A stretch of 64,000 bases of DNA. Source: Streptomyces griseicoloratus. GTDB lineage: Bacteria; Actinomycetota; Actinomycetes; Streptomycetales; Streptomycetaceae. A program made the translations under genes and the position numbers. Below are positions 41,116-50,420 of this stretch, one piece after another. A model generated the notes under the pieces. The model was not told the origin of the DNA, did no database searches, and worked only from the letters and a program-made list of their open reading frames with translations. Position 1 is the stretch's first letter; every line of letters begins with the position of its first letter. The stretch covers positions 186,001 to 250,000 of the forward strand of contig NZ_JACVQF010000235.1 of assembly GCF_014534645.1 (NCBI RefSeq), read 5' to 3'.

Positions 41116-42294
41116 ATGAGAGCTTCCCTGATCCGCCGAGCATGCGCCGCGGCCCTGGTGCTGGCGGCGACGCTGACTCCGGCGGGGGCCGCCCAGCCCA
41201 TCGCCGCCGCCCAACCCGCCGACGCGGAACCGAAGTCCGACATCGGGGCACGGGCACGGCTGCTCGGAGAAAAGATCGTCCCCCACAAGCTCACCTTCCG
41301 GAACACCACCGTCGGCGGCCTGTCCGGCATCGATCGCGACCCCTGCACCGGCGAGTACGTGGCCGTCAGTGACGACCGCTCGAATCTGCAGCCCGCCCGC
41401 TTCTACACCGCCAGGATCCGTGTGGACGGCGCCGGTGTGCACTCCGTCGACTTCACCGGCACCCACCCGTTCCGCCAGCCGGACGGCTCGGTGTATCCGC
41501 CGCCGAGCGCCGGTGACGGACGGGCCGTCGACCCGGAGGAACTGCGCGTGGACCCGTCGACCTGCCGGTACTGGTGGGCCCAGGAAGGCGACCGGCCGCA
41601 GGCGTCGAACCAACCGGTCATCCAGCCGTCGGTCCAGTTCGCCACCCGCACCGGGGCCTACCGGGGCAGGCTGCCTCTGCCGTCGAACTACGAGGTGACC
41701 CTGGACGACCGGGGCCCGCGGCGGAACAAGGCCGTGGAGGCGTTCACCTTCGGCGCCGGGGGCGGCCTGGTCACCAGCGCGGTGGAGGGCCCGCTGCTCC
41801 AGGACGGTCCCGAACCCGGCCTGGAACGGGGCGCACTGATCCGTGTGACCCAGCAGAGCCGCGACGGCGACGTGCTCCGGCAGTTCGCGTACCCCCTGGA
41901 GAGGATCTTCACCACGCCCGATCCGTCCAGCCCGTGGCCTCCGGACACCGGTGTGCCCGCGATCCTCGCCTTCCCCGACGACCCCGGCCGTTACCTGGTG
42001 CTGGAGCGCACCTGGGTGGCCGGCGCCGGGTACAAGATCCGCGTCTACGACACCACCACCCGCGGTGCAACCGACGTGCGGACCATGGACTCCCTGGCCG
42101 GACAGCCCGTAGTGCCGATGCCCAAGAAGCTGGTGGCGGACTTCCATGACCTGGGCCTGTCCGCGGTGAACAACACCGAGGGCATGACCTGGGGCCCTGT
42201 GCTGCCCACCGGCGAGCGGACACTGATCCTCGTCAGTGACGACAACTTCGCCGAGGACGAGGCCACGCAGATCGTCGCACTCGCCGTCCGCTGA
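41116..42294 (+). CDS. Secreted esterase-like phytase-family protein
   Basis: The 392-residue precursor has a signal peptide (MRASLIRRACAAALVLAATL, cleavage near GAA). The mature part matches the phytase-like/esterase-like domain (PF13449 type). Marks include VGGLSGIDRDPCTGEYVAVSDDRS near the start, DPEELRVDPSTCRYWWAQEGDRP, LDDRGPRRNKAVEAFTFG, and the closing NNTEGMTWGPVLPTGERTLILVSDDNF. Members are secreted beta-propellers with suspected phosphatase or esterase activity. It follows the GH43 gene by 73 bases and may be co-transcribed; the frame is open upstream to 40843, but that overlaps the GH43 gene. A perfect 16-bp hairpin ends it. Confidence 0.83.
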   Translation: MRASLIRRACAAALVLAATLTPAGAAQPIAAAQPADAEPKSDIGARARLLGEKIVPHKLTFRNTTVGGLSGIDRDPCTGEYVAVSDDRSNLQPARFYTARIRVDGAGVHSVDFTGTHPFRQPDGSVYPPPSAGDGRAVDPEELRVDPSTCRYWWAQEGDRPQASNQPVIQPSVQFATRTGAYRGRLPLPSNYEVTLDDRGPRRNKAVEAFTFGAGGGLVTSAVEGPLLQDGPEPGLERGALIRVTQQSRDGDVLRQFAYPLERIFTTPDPSSPWPPDTGVPAILAFPDDPGRYLVLERTWVAGAGYKIRVYDTTTRGATDVRTMDSLAGQPVVPMPKKLVADFHDLGLSAVNNTEGMTWGPVLPTGERTLILVSDDNFAEDEATQIVALAVR

Positions 42295-42303
42295 ACCAGC
42301 CCT

Positions 42304-42339
42304 GCATGGCGAGCGGCACCTCCGTGCCGCTCGCCATGC
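42304..42339 (+). terminator. Strong terminator hairpin
   Basis: GCATGGCGAGCGGCAC (42304-42319) pairs perfectly with GTGCCGCTCGCCATGC (42324-42339) around a 4-base loop, 10 bases after the stop at 42294. Confidence 0.85.
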
Positions 42340-42540
42340 GCACGAACGACGCCTCGATCACGGGCCCGAACCGCAGAGACGCCGACGGGGGCCGAAAGGG
42401 GCCTGCGGGAGCCGTGAGGGGCCTGCCGGGCCGGACCGAGACCGCGCCGTGAAGCACCGGTGAAAACCCTGTGGAAGCGATGTCGGTGGGCGCGCATATG
42501 CTGCACCGCAATGATCACGCGGTACCCGGGGAGGGGCGGC

Positions 42541-43521
42541 ATGCTGGGGAAGTTGTTCGGCAGGAGTGGGGACAGACAGGCGGGGAATCCGCAGGTGCTT
42601 GCCCCGCGCAGGGGCAAGCACGGGGTCTCCACCCTGCGCGCGCTCGGCGACCCGAGGGTGCTCGCCCTGGTGGAGGCCGCCGACGCGGGGGACTGGACGG
42701 CCGTGAAGGCGGCCCTCGCGCCCTTCGACCTCGGCCGGGAGCAGGCCGTGCTCGGTCAGCTGGCCGTGGTCGACGGCGTGGAGGAGTGGATCGTCCGGGC
42801 CGCCGAGGAGGACAAGGAACACCGGGCCACCGCCCTGCTGATCTCGGGTGCACGGCACGTCCACTGGGGCTGGGAGGCGCGCACCTCCGCCCGCGCCGTG
42901 GACGTGTCGCGCGAGCAGTGGCAGACCTTCTACGAGCGGCTGCGCACAGCCGAGGAGCACTTGCTCGAGGCCGCCGAGCTCCGGCCCGACTGGATCACGC
43001 CGTGGCGGCACCTGCTCACGTCCGCCCGCGGCATGTCCGTCGACGACAGCGTCAAGGAGGCCCGCCTCGACGCCGGTCTGCGCCGCGATCCGCTGAACCC
43101 GGACATCCACCTGGAATGGGTGTCGCAGCTTCAGCCCCGCTGGGGCGGTGAGCCCGGGCAGGCCCTGGAGTTCGCCCGCAAGGCCTTCGCCGCCGCGCCC
43201 GACGGCCACCGGCTCGGCTGCGTCGTCGCCATGGCGTACGTCGAGGAATGGGTGGAGTCGGACGACAACAACTGCCTGCAGCACCCCAGGATCCGGACCG
43301 AGCTGAGGGAGGCGGCGGAGCGCAGCATCCTGCACCACGCGTACGAGCGCCGCCTGGGCTGGCACGGCGACTACAACATGTTCGCCATGGCCCTCTCACT
43401 GGCCGGCAGCAGCAAGGCCTCGAACGTCTTCCGCGAGCTGGACGGCGTGTTCACCGAGTGGCCGTGGACGTTCATGGCCGACCCGCAGAAGGCGTACGCA
43501 CGCTTCCGCAAGGCCTTCTGA
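42541..43521 (+). CDS. Helical-repeat-like protein of unknown function, first gene of HSP90 operon
   Basis: A 326-residue protein without signal peptide or membrane segment. It begins MLGKLFGRSGDRQ and is helical throughout. Blocks like WITPWRHLLTSARGMSVDDSVKEARLDAGLRRDPLNPDIHLEW resemble TPR-type hairpins, and the layout recalls DUF4034-type proteins, but I cannot name it firmly. ATG 42541 follows GGGGAGGGG. An upstream frame to 42460 is open, but its codons look non-coding. The HSP90-family gene begins 58 bases later on the same strand, so the two are probably one operon. A role as client, adaptor or regulator of the chaperone is possible from context only. Confidence 0.65.
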   Translation: MLGKLFGRSGDRQAGNPQVLAPRRGKHGVSTLRALGDPRVLALVEAADAGDWTAVKAALAPFDLGREQAVLGQLAVVDGVEEWIVRAAEEDKEHRATALLISGARHVHWGWEARTSARAVDVSREQWQTFYERLRTAEEHLLEAAELRPDWITPWRHLLTSARGMSVDDSVKEARLDAGLRRDPLNPDIHLEWVSQLQPRWGGEPGQALEFARKAFAAAPDGHRLGCVVAMAYVEEWVESDDNNCLQHPRIRTELREAAERSILHHAYERRLGWHGDYNMFAMALSLAGSSKASNVFRELDGVFTEWPWTFMADPQKAYARFRKAF

Positions 43522-43579
43522 GCCTCCGCCTCCCCGACCTCCGCCGCAGTCCCACCACTTCACCCACCCCGGACCGCCG

Positions 43580-45415
43580 ATGACTCTGCCCGAGAACGCC
43601 GCCGCCGACCGCACCTTCCAGGTCGACCTGCGCGGCCTCGTCGACCTCCTGTCCCACCACCTCTACTCCAGCCCCCGCGTCTACCTGCGCGAACTGATGC
43701 AGAACGCGGTGGACGCGCTCACGGCGCGGTACGGTGCCGAACCGGCCGCCCCCGCGGGCGCGTTCGGCATCCGCCTGTACGCCGACGGCGAGGTCGTCCG
43801 CGTCGAGGACGACGGCGTCGGTCTCACCGAGGCCGACGTGCACACCTTCCTCGCCACCATCGGCCGCAGCAGCAAACGCGCCGAGCGAATAGCCGAGCAG
43901 CGCGCCGACTTCATCGGCCAGTTCGGCATCGGACTGCTCTCCTGCTTCCTGGTCGCGGACGAGATCCACGTCCTCAGCCGCTCCGCCCGCACCTCCGACG
44001 CCCCCGCCGTGGAGTGGCGGGGCCGCGGCGACGGCAGCTACACCGTCCGCACCCTGCCCGCCTCCGCCCGCCCCCGGCCCGGCACCACCGTCACGCTGAC
44101 GCCGCGCGCCGACGCGGGCGAGTGGACCCGCCCGACCGAGGTGCACGCGCTGGCACGGCACTTCGGCTCCCTGCTGCGCCACCCGGTGACCTTCGAGGAC
44201 GGCACGGGCGGCCCGGGCGCGCCGGTCAACCCCGAGGCCGCGCCCTGGGCGCGCACGTACCCCACACCGGGAGCCCGCTCCCGCGCGCTGGCCGCGTACG
44301 GCGAGGAGGTCTTCGGGTTCACCCCGCTGGACACCATCGAGCTGGACCTGCCGGCCGTGGGCCTCAAGGGCATCGCGTGCGTGCTGCCCGAGGCGGTGCC
44401 GGCCGGGCGCCGCCACGGCCACCGCGTGCACGTCAAGGGCATGCTGCTGTCCGAGCAGGCCGAGGAGATCCTGCCCGACTGGGCCTTCTTCGTCCGCTGC
44501 GTCGTCGACGCCGAGAGTCTGCGCCCGACGGCGTCCCGCGAGTCCCTGTACGAGGACGACACCCTCGCCGCCGTCCGCGACGCCCTCGCCGAGCGGCTGC
44601 GCGCCTGGATCGCCCGGGCCGCCGCCAGCGACCCCGACCTGCTCGGCCGCTTCCTCCAGACCCACCACCTGGCCGTCAAGTCACTCGCCGTGCACGACGA
44701 CGAGATCCTGCGGATGCTGCTGCCCTGGCTGCCGTTCGAGACCACCGACGGGCACACCACCCTCGACGAGTTCGCGCGCACCCACCGCACCGTGCTCGTG
44801 ACGGGAAGCGTGGAGGAGTTCCGGCAGGTCGCGGCGATCGCCTCGGCCGCCGGGCTCGGCGTCGTCAACGGCGGTTACACCTACGACCGCGAACTGGTCC
44901 ACCGGCTGCCCGAGATCAGGCCCGAGGTCAGCGTCGCCGACCTCGACCCGGCGACCCTCACCGCCCACCTCGACCCCGTCGACCGGGAGACGGAACTCGC
45001 CGCCGCGGCCTACCTCGCCCAGGCCCGCGACGCCCTCGCCGTCTTCGACTGCGACGTCGCGCTGCGCACCTTCCAGCCCGCCTCCGCCCCCGCCCTCCTC
45101 GTCGACAGCCGCGAGGCCCGCCACGAGCGCACCCGCTCCCAGCTCGCCCGGGAGCAGGAAGGCGGCCTGTGGGGCGACATCCTCGGCGCCCTGCGCCAGG
45201 AGGCACCGCGGGCCCAGCTGATCCTCAACCAGCTCAACCCGCTCGTCCGCACCGCCGTCGCCATCGACGAGCCCGAGCTGGCCCGCACCAGCGCCGAAGC
45301 CCTCTACGGCCAGGCCGCGCTGCTGTCCCGGCGCCCCCTCAGGCCCGCCGAATCGAGCCTGATCAACCGCTCCTTCCTCGACCTTCTCGCCCACGCCCTC
45401 CGCAAGGACAGCTGA
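43580..45415 (+). CDS. HSP90-family molecular chaperone (HtpG-like)
   Basis: A 611-residue HSP90/HtpG-like ATPase. The GHKL nucleotide site is complete: Glu38 and Asn42 in YLRELMQNAVDAL, Asp78 in VEDDGVGLT, and GQFGIG at 113-118. The middle domain includes GMLLSEQAEEILPDWAFFVRC and VVDAESLRPTASRESLY. The C-terminal dimerisation region shows LILNQLNPLVRTAV and SAEALYGQAALLSRRPL. Length is close to HtpG (about 620-640), but sequence is quite divergent from classical HtpG. It sits between a helical-repeat protein and a giant TPR protein, two bases from the latter, which suggests a dedicated chaperone complex. No MEEVD-like tail is present; the protein ends LAHALRKDS. Confidence 0.88.
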   Translation: MTLPENAAADRTFQVDLRGLVDLLSHHLYSSPRVYLRELMQNAVDALTARYGAEPAAPAGAFGIRLYADGEVVRVEDDGVGLTEADVHTFLATIGRSSKRAERIAEQRADFIGQFGIGLLSCFLVADEIHVLSRSARTSDAPAVEWRGRGDGSYTVRTLPASARPRPGTTVTLTPRADAGEWTRPTEVHALARHFGSLLRHPVTFEDGTGGPGAPVNPEAAPWARTYPTPGARSRALAAYGEEVFGFTPLDTIELDLPAVGLKGIACVLPEAVPAGRRHGHRVHVKGMLLSEQAEEILPDWAFFVRCVVDAESLRPTASRESLYEDDTLAAVRDALAERLRAWIARAAASDPDLLGRFLQTHHLAVKSLAVHDDEILRMLLPWLPFETTDGHTTLDEFARTHRTVLVTGSVEEFRQVAAIASAAGLGVVNGGYTYDRELVHRLPEIRPEVSVADLDPATLTAHLDPVDRETELAAAAYLAQARDALAVFDCDVALRTFQPASAPALLVDSREARHERTRSQLAREQEGGLWGDILGALRQEAPRAQLILNQLNPLVRTAVAIDEPELARTSAEALYGQAALLSRRPLRPAESSLINRSFLDLLAHALRKDS

Positions 45416-45417
45416 CG

Positions 45418-48400
45418 ATGCCGACCGCACCCCAGACCACCGACGAGCTGTACCAGGCGCTCCAGGAGAACGACCGGCGCCCCTACGGCCGTACCCGCAC
45501 CGTCACGGCCGAGGAACTGGTCGACGCCGCCGAGCAGTTCGCGGAGCCCGTCCCGCTGATCCACGCCCTCCTCGAACTCCAGGAGGCGTACACCTACGGC
45601 TCCGAGCCCCGGAAGTCGCCCGTCGTCTTCGCCCGCCTGCTCACGCTCTTCGACGAGCAGCCCAACGTCTTCGACGAGCGCCTGCGCCACATGCTGTTCT
45701 GGCGGTTCAAGTGGGTGGCGGGCGCCCTGCGCGCGCTGCCCGAGATACCGCTGGCCAGCCTGCGCCAGTGGCTGACGGAGATGCGCGACCGGTACGTGAA
45801 GGCCGGGCTGGACCTCCAGCCCTACTACGGACAGGCGTACCAGCTCGCCGCCCACCTCGGCGAGGACACCGCCCTCGCCTACGAGCTGTGGGCGGGCCGC
45901 GCCCGCAGCCGGCTCAGCGACTGCGAGGCCTGCGAGATCTGCGACCGCGCCCTGTACCACCTCGCCGCGGGCGACGACGAGCGGGCGCTGCGCACCTGGG
46001 AGCCCGTCCTGGCCGGGAAGGAGTCCTGCCAGGAGGAGCCGGCCCGCTCCGTCTCGTACGCGCTCCTGCCCCTGCTGCGCACCGGCCGCACCGACGAGGC
46101 CCGTGAGCTGCACCTCGCCGGCTACCGCGGCTGCCGCCGCAACCCGTCGATGGCCGGGGAGGTCGGCCGGCACCTGGAGTTCTGCGCGCTGACCGGCAAC
46201 GAGGCACGCGGCCTGGAACTGCTCGCCGAGAACCGGACCCTGTTCGACGAGGTCGACTCGCCGCGGGAGCTGCTGGACTTCCTCACCGGGGTGGAGGTCC
46301 TCCTCCAGCGCGTCGAGGGCATCGGCCACGGCCAACTGCCCGCCGCCGGGTTCGCGGGCCGCACCTGGACGGTGGCCGGGCTGCGCGCCGAGGTGCGGGG
46401 CCGAGCCGACGACCTCGCCGCCCGCTTCGACGCCCGCAACGGCACCCCGGCCCACACCGATCGCCGCAGGGCCCGCCTCGACCGCGCCCCGCTCCTGGAC
46501 GCGCTGGAGCTGACCCTGCGCACCCGCAGCCTCGACGACGTGGCCCCGGCCGGCCCGGTCACCGCGCCCGCCGCCCGCGCGGCCGCCGCCGTCCCCGAGT
46601 CGCTGCCCGAACTCATCCTCCGGGCACGGTCGCTGGATGAGCAGGGGCACCCGGACGCGGACGCCTGCTGGGAGCGCCTGCGCACGCTCGTCGCCGCCCG
46701 CGACTACGCCCATCCCGACGACCCGGCCGTGGGCCCGCTCGTCCGGCTGCACGCGGACCTGCTGGCCGACGAGGCGAGCCGGGCGGGCGACAAGGACGAG
46801 TACGCCGATGCCGTCGCCCTCCACGAGGAGGCGGCAGACCTGTACGAGGACGCCGGAGAGCCGGGGCACGCGGCGATCGCCCGCGCCTGCGCCCTGCTCG
46901 CCGCCGCCGAGGTCCCCACGGAGGACGCCGGCGCGGCGGAGACGGCGGACACCGACGACGCCGGGACGAAGACCACCGGTGCGGCCGAGGCGAAGGCCAC
47001 CGGCGATGCCGGGGCGAAGGTCGCCGACGGTGCCGAGGTGAAGGTCGCCGCGCTGACCGCCGCCCACGCGACCATGGTCCGCCTGCACGAGGAGACGCCC
47101 GCCCTCACCCCGGTCCAGGAGGCCCGGCTGCTGCGGCTGCGGGCGACCGCGCTCGGCCTGCGCCTGCAGACGTCGGGGAGCGAGGAGCACGTCGCGCCGG
47201 TCCTCGCGGAGGTGGACCTGCTGCACACGTTCGCCACCCGGCACGACATCGGCGGGCAGATCGCCGGGGCCCGGCTGCTGCGGGCCACCACGTACGCCAT
47301 GTCCGGCGACCTGCCCGCCGCCGTCACCGAGATCGACGGCCTCCTCGACCGGCTGAGGGCCCACGGCCCGGCCTGGTACCTGCCCCGCACGCTCGGACTG
47401 CGCGGCCGGATCCAGCTCGGCCTCCAGGACGCACAGGCCGCGCACGCGGACCTGACGGAGAGCCTGCGGCTGGCCGCCGGCTGGCCGGCCGACGCGGTCG
47501 GCACCGCCCGCGTCCATGGTGACCTGGCCGAGGCATGCATGCACCTGGGCCGCCCCGACGAGGCGCTGCGGCATCTGACGCGCTCGGCGGAGCTGGACCT
47601 TCGCCGCGGCAGCCGGACGGACGCGTTCTGCACCTACAGCAACGTGGCCCGGCTCAGCCTCGAAATGGGCCGGGTCGAGGACTGCATCGCGCTGCTCGAC
47701 TCCCTGCTGGCCGAACCGGACGTCACCGGCGGCGAGCTGGACGACCGGCTCGTCGCCCAGCTGCGCCTCACCCGCGCCCGCGCACTGCACGCGGGGGAGG
47801 ACCTCAAGGCCGCCACGGCCGAGTTCGTCACCCTCGCCGCCGAGTCGGCCGGCTGGGACGACGACCCGGGGAGCCACGCCGTGATCGCCGCGGAGACGGC
47901 CGTACTCCTCGCCGAGTCCGGCGAGTTCGGCCGGGCCCGCGAGGCCGCCGACCAGGCACTCACCGCCCACGCCCGGGCCCCGCGCTACGAGCAGCTCAGC
48001 AACTGCCTGCGCGAACTCGCCCGCCTCCAGGCGCAGCAGCAGGGCCCCGGCGGCCTGGACGACGCCCGCGCCTTCCTCGCCGACGCCGCCCGGATCGCCG
48101 ACGAGGCCCGCGCCGCCGGGTACGAGGCCCATGGCCGCTCCCTGGACACCGCCCTGGCCTACGAGCACGGGCGGGTCAATGCCTACGCCGGCGAGTACGA
48201 AGACGCCCTGGCCGCTCTGGAGGAGGCCCTCGCCCTGCTCGGCGAGCCGGGACCGGAGAACGACCGCGCCGGCGAGTGGGCCGAATGCGTCCGCCTCGCG
48301 GGTGCCGTGGAGGGCATCTACCTGGAACGCACCGCCCCCGCCCTCACCCGTCTCGACGCGGCGGTCTCCCGCCTGACCGCCCTGGGCCACACCGAGGAGA

Positions 48401-48447
48401 CCGAGCCGTTGACCTCCCTGGCGGCCCGCCTGCGCGAGGAGGAGTGA
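45418..48447 (+). CDS. Large tetratricopeptide-repeat protein, partner of HSP90-family ATPase
   Basis: A 1009-residue soluble helical-repeat protein. Helical pairs recur throughout, with recognisable TPR-like units such as AVALHEEAADLYEDAGEPGHA, RVHGDLAEACMHLGRPDEAL, VARLSLEMGRVEDCIALLDS and DALAALEEALALLGEPG. Around residues 500-545 a low-complexity linker rich in Ala, Thr, Asp and Gly (TEDAGAAETADTDDAG and repeats of AGAKV) splits it into an N-terminal third and a C-terminal TPR block. The start, two bases after the HSP90 stop, means near-certain translational coupling. Eukaryotic HSP90s use TPR co-chaperones; a similar physical partnership is likely here but not proven. No enzyme motif was seen. 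Confidence 0.8.
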   Translation: MPTAPQTTDELYQALQENDRRPYGRTRTVTAEELVDAAEQFAEPVPLIHALLELQEAYTYGSEPRKSPVVFARLLTLFDEQPNVFDERLRHMLFWRFKWVAGALRALPEIPLASLRQWLTEMRDRYVKAGLDLQPYYGQAYQLAAHLGEDTALAYELWAGRARSRLSDCEACEICDRALYHLAAGDDERALRTWEPVLAGKESCQEEPARSVSYALLPLLRTGRTDEARELHLAGYRGCRRNPSMAGEVGRHLEFCALTGNEARGLELLAENRTLFDEVDSPRELLDFLTGVEVLLQRVEGIGHGQLPAAGFAGRTWTVAGLRAEVRGRADDLAARFDARNGTPAHTDRRRARLDRAPLLDALELTLRTRSLDDVAPAGPVTAPAARAAAAVPESLPELILRARSLDEQGHPDADACWERLRTLVAARDYAHPDDPAVGPLVRLHADLLADEASRAGDKDEYADAVALHEEAADLYEDAGEPGHAAIARACALLAAAEVPTEDAGAAETADTDDAGTKTTGAAEAKATGDAGAKVADGAEVKVAALTAAHATMVRLHEETPALTPVQEARLLRLRATALGLRLQTSGSEEHVAPVLAEVDLLHTFATRHDIGGQIAGARLLRATTYAMSGDLPAAVTEIDGLLDRLRAHGPAWYLPRTLGLRGRIQLGLQDAQAAHADLTESLRLAAGWPADAVGTARVHGDLAEACMHLGRPDEALRHLTRSAELDLRRGSRTDAFCTYSNVARLSLEMGRVEDCIALLDSLLAEPDVTGGELDDRLVAQLRLTRARALHAGEDLKAATAEFVTLAAESAGWDDDPGSHAVIAAETAVLLAESGEFGRAREAADQALTAHARAPRYEQLSNCLRELARLQAQQQGPGGLDDARAFLADAARIADEARAAGYEAHGRSLDTALAYEHGRVNAYAGEYEDALAALEEALALLGEPGPENDRAGEWAECVRLAGAVEGIYLERTAPALTRLDAAVSRLTALGHTEETEPLTSLAARLREEE

Positions 48448-48545
48448 CACGGCGGGAAGGGCTCCCGTCCGGTGGCCTGTTGTGGCGCAGGTCACCGGAA
48501 CCACTCAGACCCGGCGGAGAGCTCAGGGTGTGAGGTGTGAACGAC

Positions 48546-49208
48546 ATGAGTGAGTGTTTGCGCGCGCGGATCCGGGCGGGCGACCCGGAGGCCTTCGCGG
48601 AGCTGTACGAGGAGTACGCGCGCACCGTCTACAACTACGCGTACCGGCTGACCGGTGACTGGTCGACGGCCGAGGAGGTGATGGGGGACACCTTCCTCGA
48701 CGCCTGGCGGGGCCGTGAACAGCTCGATCCTGACCGCGGCTCGTTGAAACCGTGGCTGCTGGGGATCGCGACCAACAAGGCCCGCAACGCCAACCGGGGC
48801 ACCGGCCGGCGCCTGGCCTTCCTGGCCCGCCGTCCCGCAGTGGAGCCGGTCGCGGACTTCGCCGAGGAGACCGCCGGCCGCATCGACGACGCCCGCCGCC
48901 TGGCCGCCGTCCGTCGGGTCTTCGGCCGGCTGCGGCGTACGGAGAGGGAGGTGCTGGCGTTGTGCGTGTGGTCCGGCCTGGGCTATCCCGAGGCCGCGCA
49001 GGCCCTGGGCGTCCCGGTCGGGACCGTGCGTTCGCGGTTGTCCCGGGCGCGGGCCAGACTGCGTCGGCTGACCGATCAGCAGTTGGCGGACGAACGGGCG
49101 GAAAACGCGACGGCACATACGGAACCGCAGCGCCGTCGCGGAGAGCAGTCGGATGAGACCGCGTTCGCGGCTCTGCCGATCCAGCAGATCACGGAGGCAT
49201 CCCGATGA
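48546..49208 (+). CDS. RNA polymerase sigma-70 factor, ECF-like
   Basis: The 220-residue product has sigma region 2 (FAELYEEYARTVYNYAYRLT, then TAEEVMGDTFLDAWRGREQ) and region 4 (LRRTEREVLALCVWSGLGYP, EAAQALGVPVGTVRSRLSRA). There is no region 3, as expected for an ECF factor. The next gene overlaps by ATGA and encodes a membrane protein of the CU044_5270 family, the common partner for this sigma subgroup. ATG 48546 is chosen because GAGGTG is well spaced; GTG 48537 is in frame. A GGAACC near 48495 could be an ECF-type -35, hinting at autoregulation. Confidence 0.9.
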   Translation: MSECLRARIRAGDPEAFAELYEEYARTVYNYAYRLTGDWSTAEEVMGDTFLDAWRGREQLDPDRGSLKPWLLGIATNKARNANRGTGRRLAFLARRPAVEPVADFAEETAGRIDDARRLAAVRRVFGRLRRTEREVLALCVWSGLGYPEAAQALGVPVGTVRSRLSRARARLRRLTDQQLADERAENATAHTEPQRRRGEQSDETAFAALPIQQITEASR

Positions 49209-50293
49209 CCGCCACCGGTTCCGGGCCCGCCCGGGCCCGACACGAGAGCGGGGGCGCGGTGGGCGCCCGGCACGACAAGGCGGAGTACGACGAGTTGCTC
49301 CGGCTGCTACCGCCCCCACCCGCCCGGGACCTCGCTGCGGACCGGCACTCCCATCACAAGGACCGTCTGATGCAGCTCATCGACCAAGACCAGCACACTG
49401 CCCCCGCTCCGCAGCACGAACCGGCCCCGCGCCGGCGGCTGCTCCGCCCGGCGCTGTGGATGCCCCTCGCGGCCACTGCCCTGGCCGGCACACTCGCCGT
49501 CACGCTCACCACGCACACCGGCACCGGCACCGCTGACACGCCCCGCGGGAACACTGCGGTGGTCCTGCTCGAACAGGTCGCCGACGTCGCCGCGAAGAGC
49601 GAGGCCACGCCGGTGCGCGACGACCAGTTGGTGTATGTGAAGAGCCTGACGGCAGCCGCGGAGGGCCGGCCGGACGGCTCCTTCGAACCGGGGAAGCCGC
49701 ACCAGCGCGAGGTGTGGATGTCGCAGTCGGCCGCCCCGGCGAAGACGGTGGGCCTGATCCACGAGAACGGTGACTATTTCCCGATCAGCGAACTGGTGCC
49801 GCCCGGTTCGAAGGGGGTCCCGGCGGGCATCGACCGTCCCACCTACAACTGGCTGGCTTCCCTGCCCACCGATCCCGACGTCCTGCTGGAGCGGCTGTAC
49901 GCGCTGACCGAGCCGGCGGACGGTCAGGAAGAGGCCCAGGCCGTCTTCGACACCATCGGAGAACTCCTCGCGGAGACGGTCATGCCGCCGCGCAACGCCG
50001 CTGCCCTGTACCGGGCTGCGGCGAAGATCCCCGGGGTGACACGGGATGCGGACGCGGTGGACTCGGCGGGGCGGCACGGGTTCGGCATCCGCCGCGTCGA
50101 CGAGAGGGCGTCCACCGCCACCGAATGGGTCTTCGACCGCGAGGACCTGACCTACCTGGGTGAGCGCAGCTACCTCACCGAGGACGGAGACGCGGGAGCG
50201 AAGGGCACTGTCCTGGAGGAGACCGCAGTCCTGGAGCGCGCCGTCGTCGACGCGTACCGCGAGCGGCCGGGTTCCGCCTCCGGCACCGAGTGA
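49205..50293 (+). CDS. CU044_5270-family membrane protein, likely sigma-associated
   Basis: A 362-residue single-pass membrane protein. About 75 cytoplasmic residues (DKAEYDELLRLLPPPPARD) precede one hydrophobic helix (LWMPLAATALAGTLAVTL). The large outer domain has the family-typical VVLLEQVADVAAKSEATPVRDDQLVYVKS, the long central region and a C-terminal YRAAAKIPGVTRDADAVDSAG with FDREDLTYLGERSYLTE. The family is regularly encoded directly after an ECF sigma gene in actinomycetes and is thought to act as its membrane regulator or output, though a zinc-binding anti-sigma motif is absent. ATGA overlap with the sigma gene supports joint function. A very strong hairpin follows. Confidence 0.85.
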   Translation: MTATGSGPARARHESGGAVGARHDKAEYDELLRLLPPPPARDLAADRHSHHKDRLMQLIDQDQHTAPAPQHEPAPRRRLLRPALWMPLAATALAGTLAVTLTTHTGTGTADTPRGNTAVVLLEQVADVAAKSEATPVRDDQLVYVKSLTAAAEGRPDGSFEPGKPHQREVWMSQSAAPAKTVGLIHENGDYFPISELVPPGSKGVPAGIDRPTYNWLASLPTDPDVLLERLYALTEPADGQEEAQAVFDTIGELLAETVMPPRNAAALYRAAAKIPGVTRDADAVDSAGRHGFGIRRVDERASTATEWVFDREDLTYLGERSYLTEDGDAGAKGTVLEETAVLERAVVDAYRERPGSASGTE

Positions 50294-50301
50294 CGCGGGT
50301 G

Positions 50302-50344
50302 CCGGTGCGGCCCTGTGCCGGGGTCCGGCACAGGGCCGCACCGG
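50302..50344 (+). terminator. Very strong terminator hairpin
   Basis: Bases 50302-50321 and 50325-50344 form a perfect 20-base-pair stem around a 3-base loop, starting 9 bases after the stop at 50293. Confidence 0.88.
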
Positions 50345-50420
50345 TGGCCTGCCGGCCGGGGCCATCCGCGGCGGAATAATCGGGGGCCGGAGCCCGGGTC
50401 GTCTCCGTACACTGACGCGC

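Noticed and set aside
45304-48504. A minus-strand frame of more than 1000 codons opposite the TPR gene
   Set aside because: High-GC coding DNA gives long antisense frames. The plus-strand product has TPR motifs and is coupled to the HSP90 gene; the antisense product is Gly/Arg/Val-rich with no motif.
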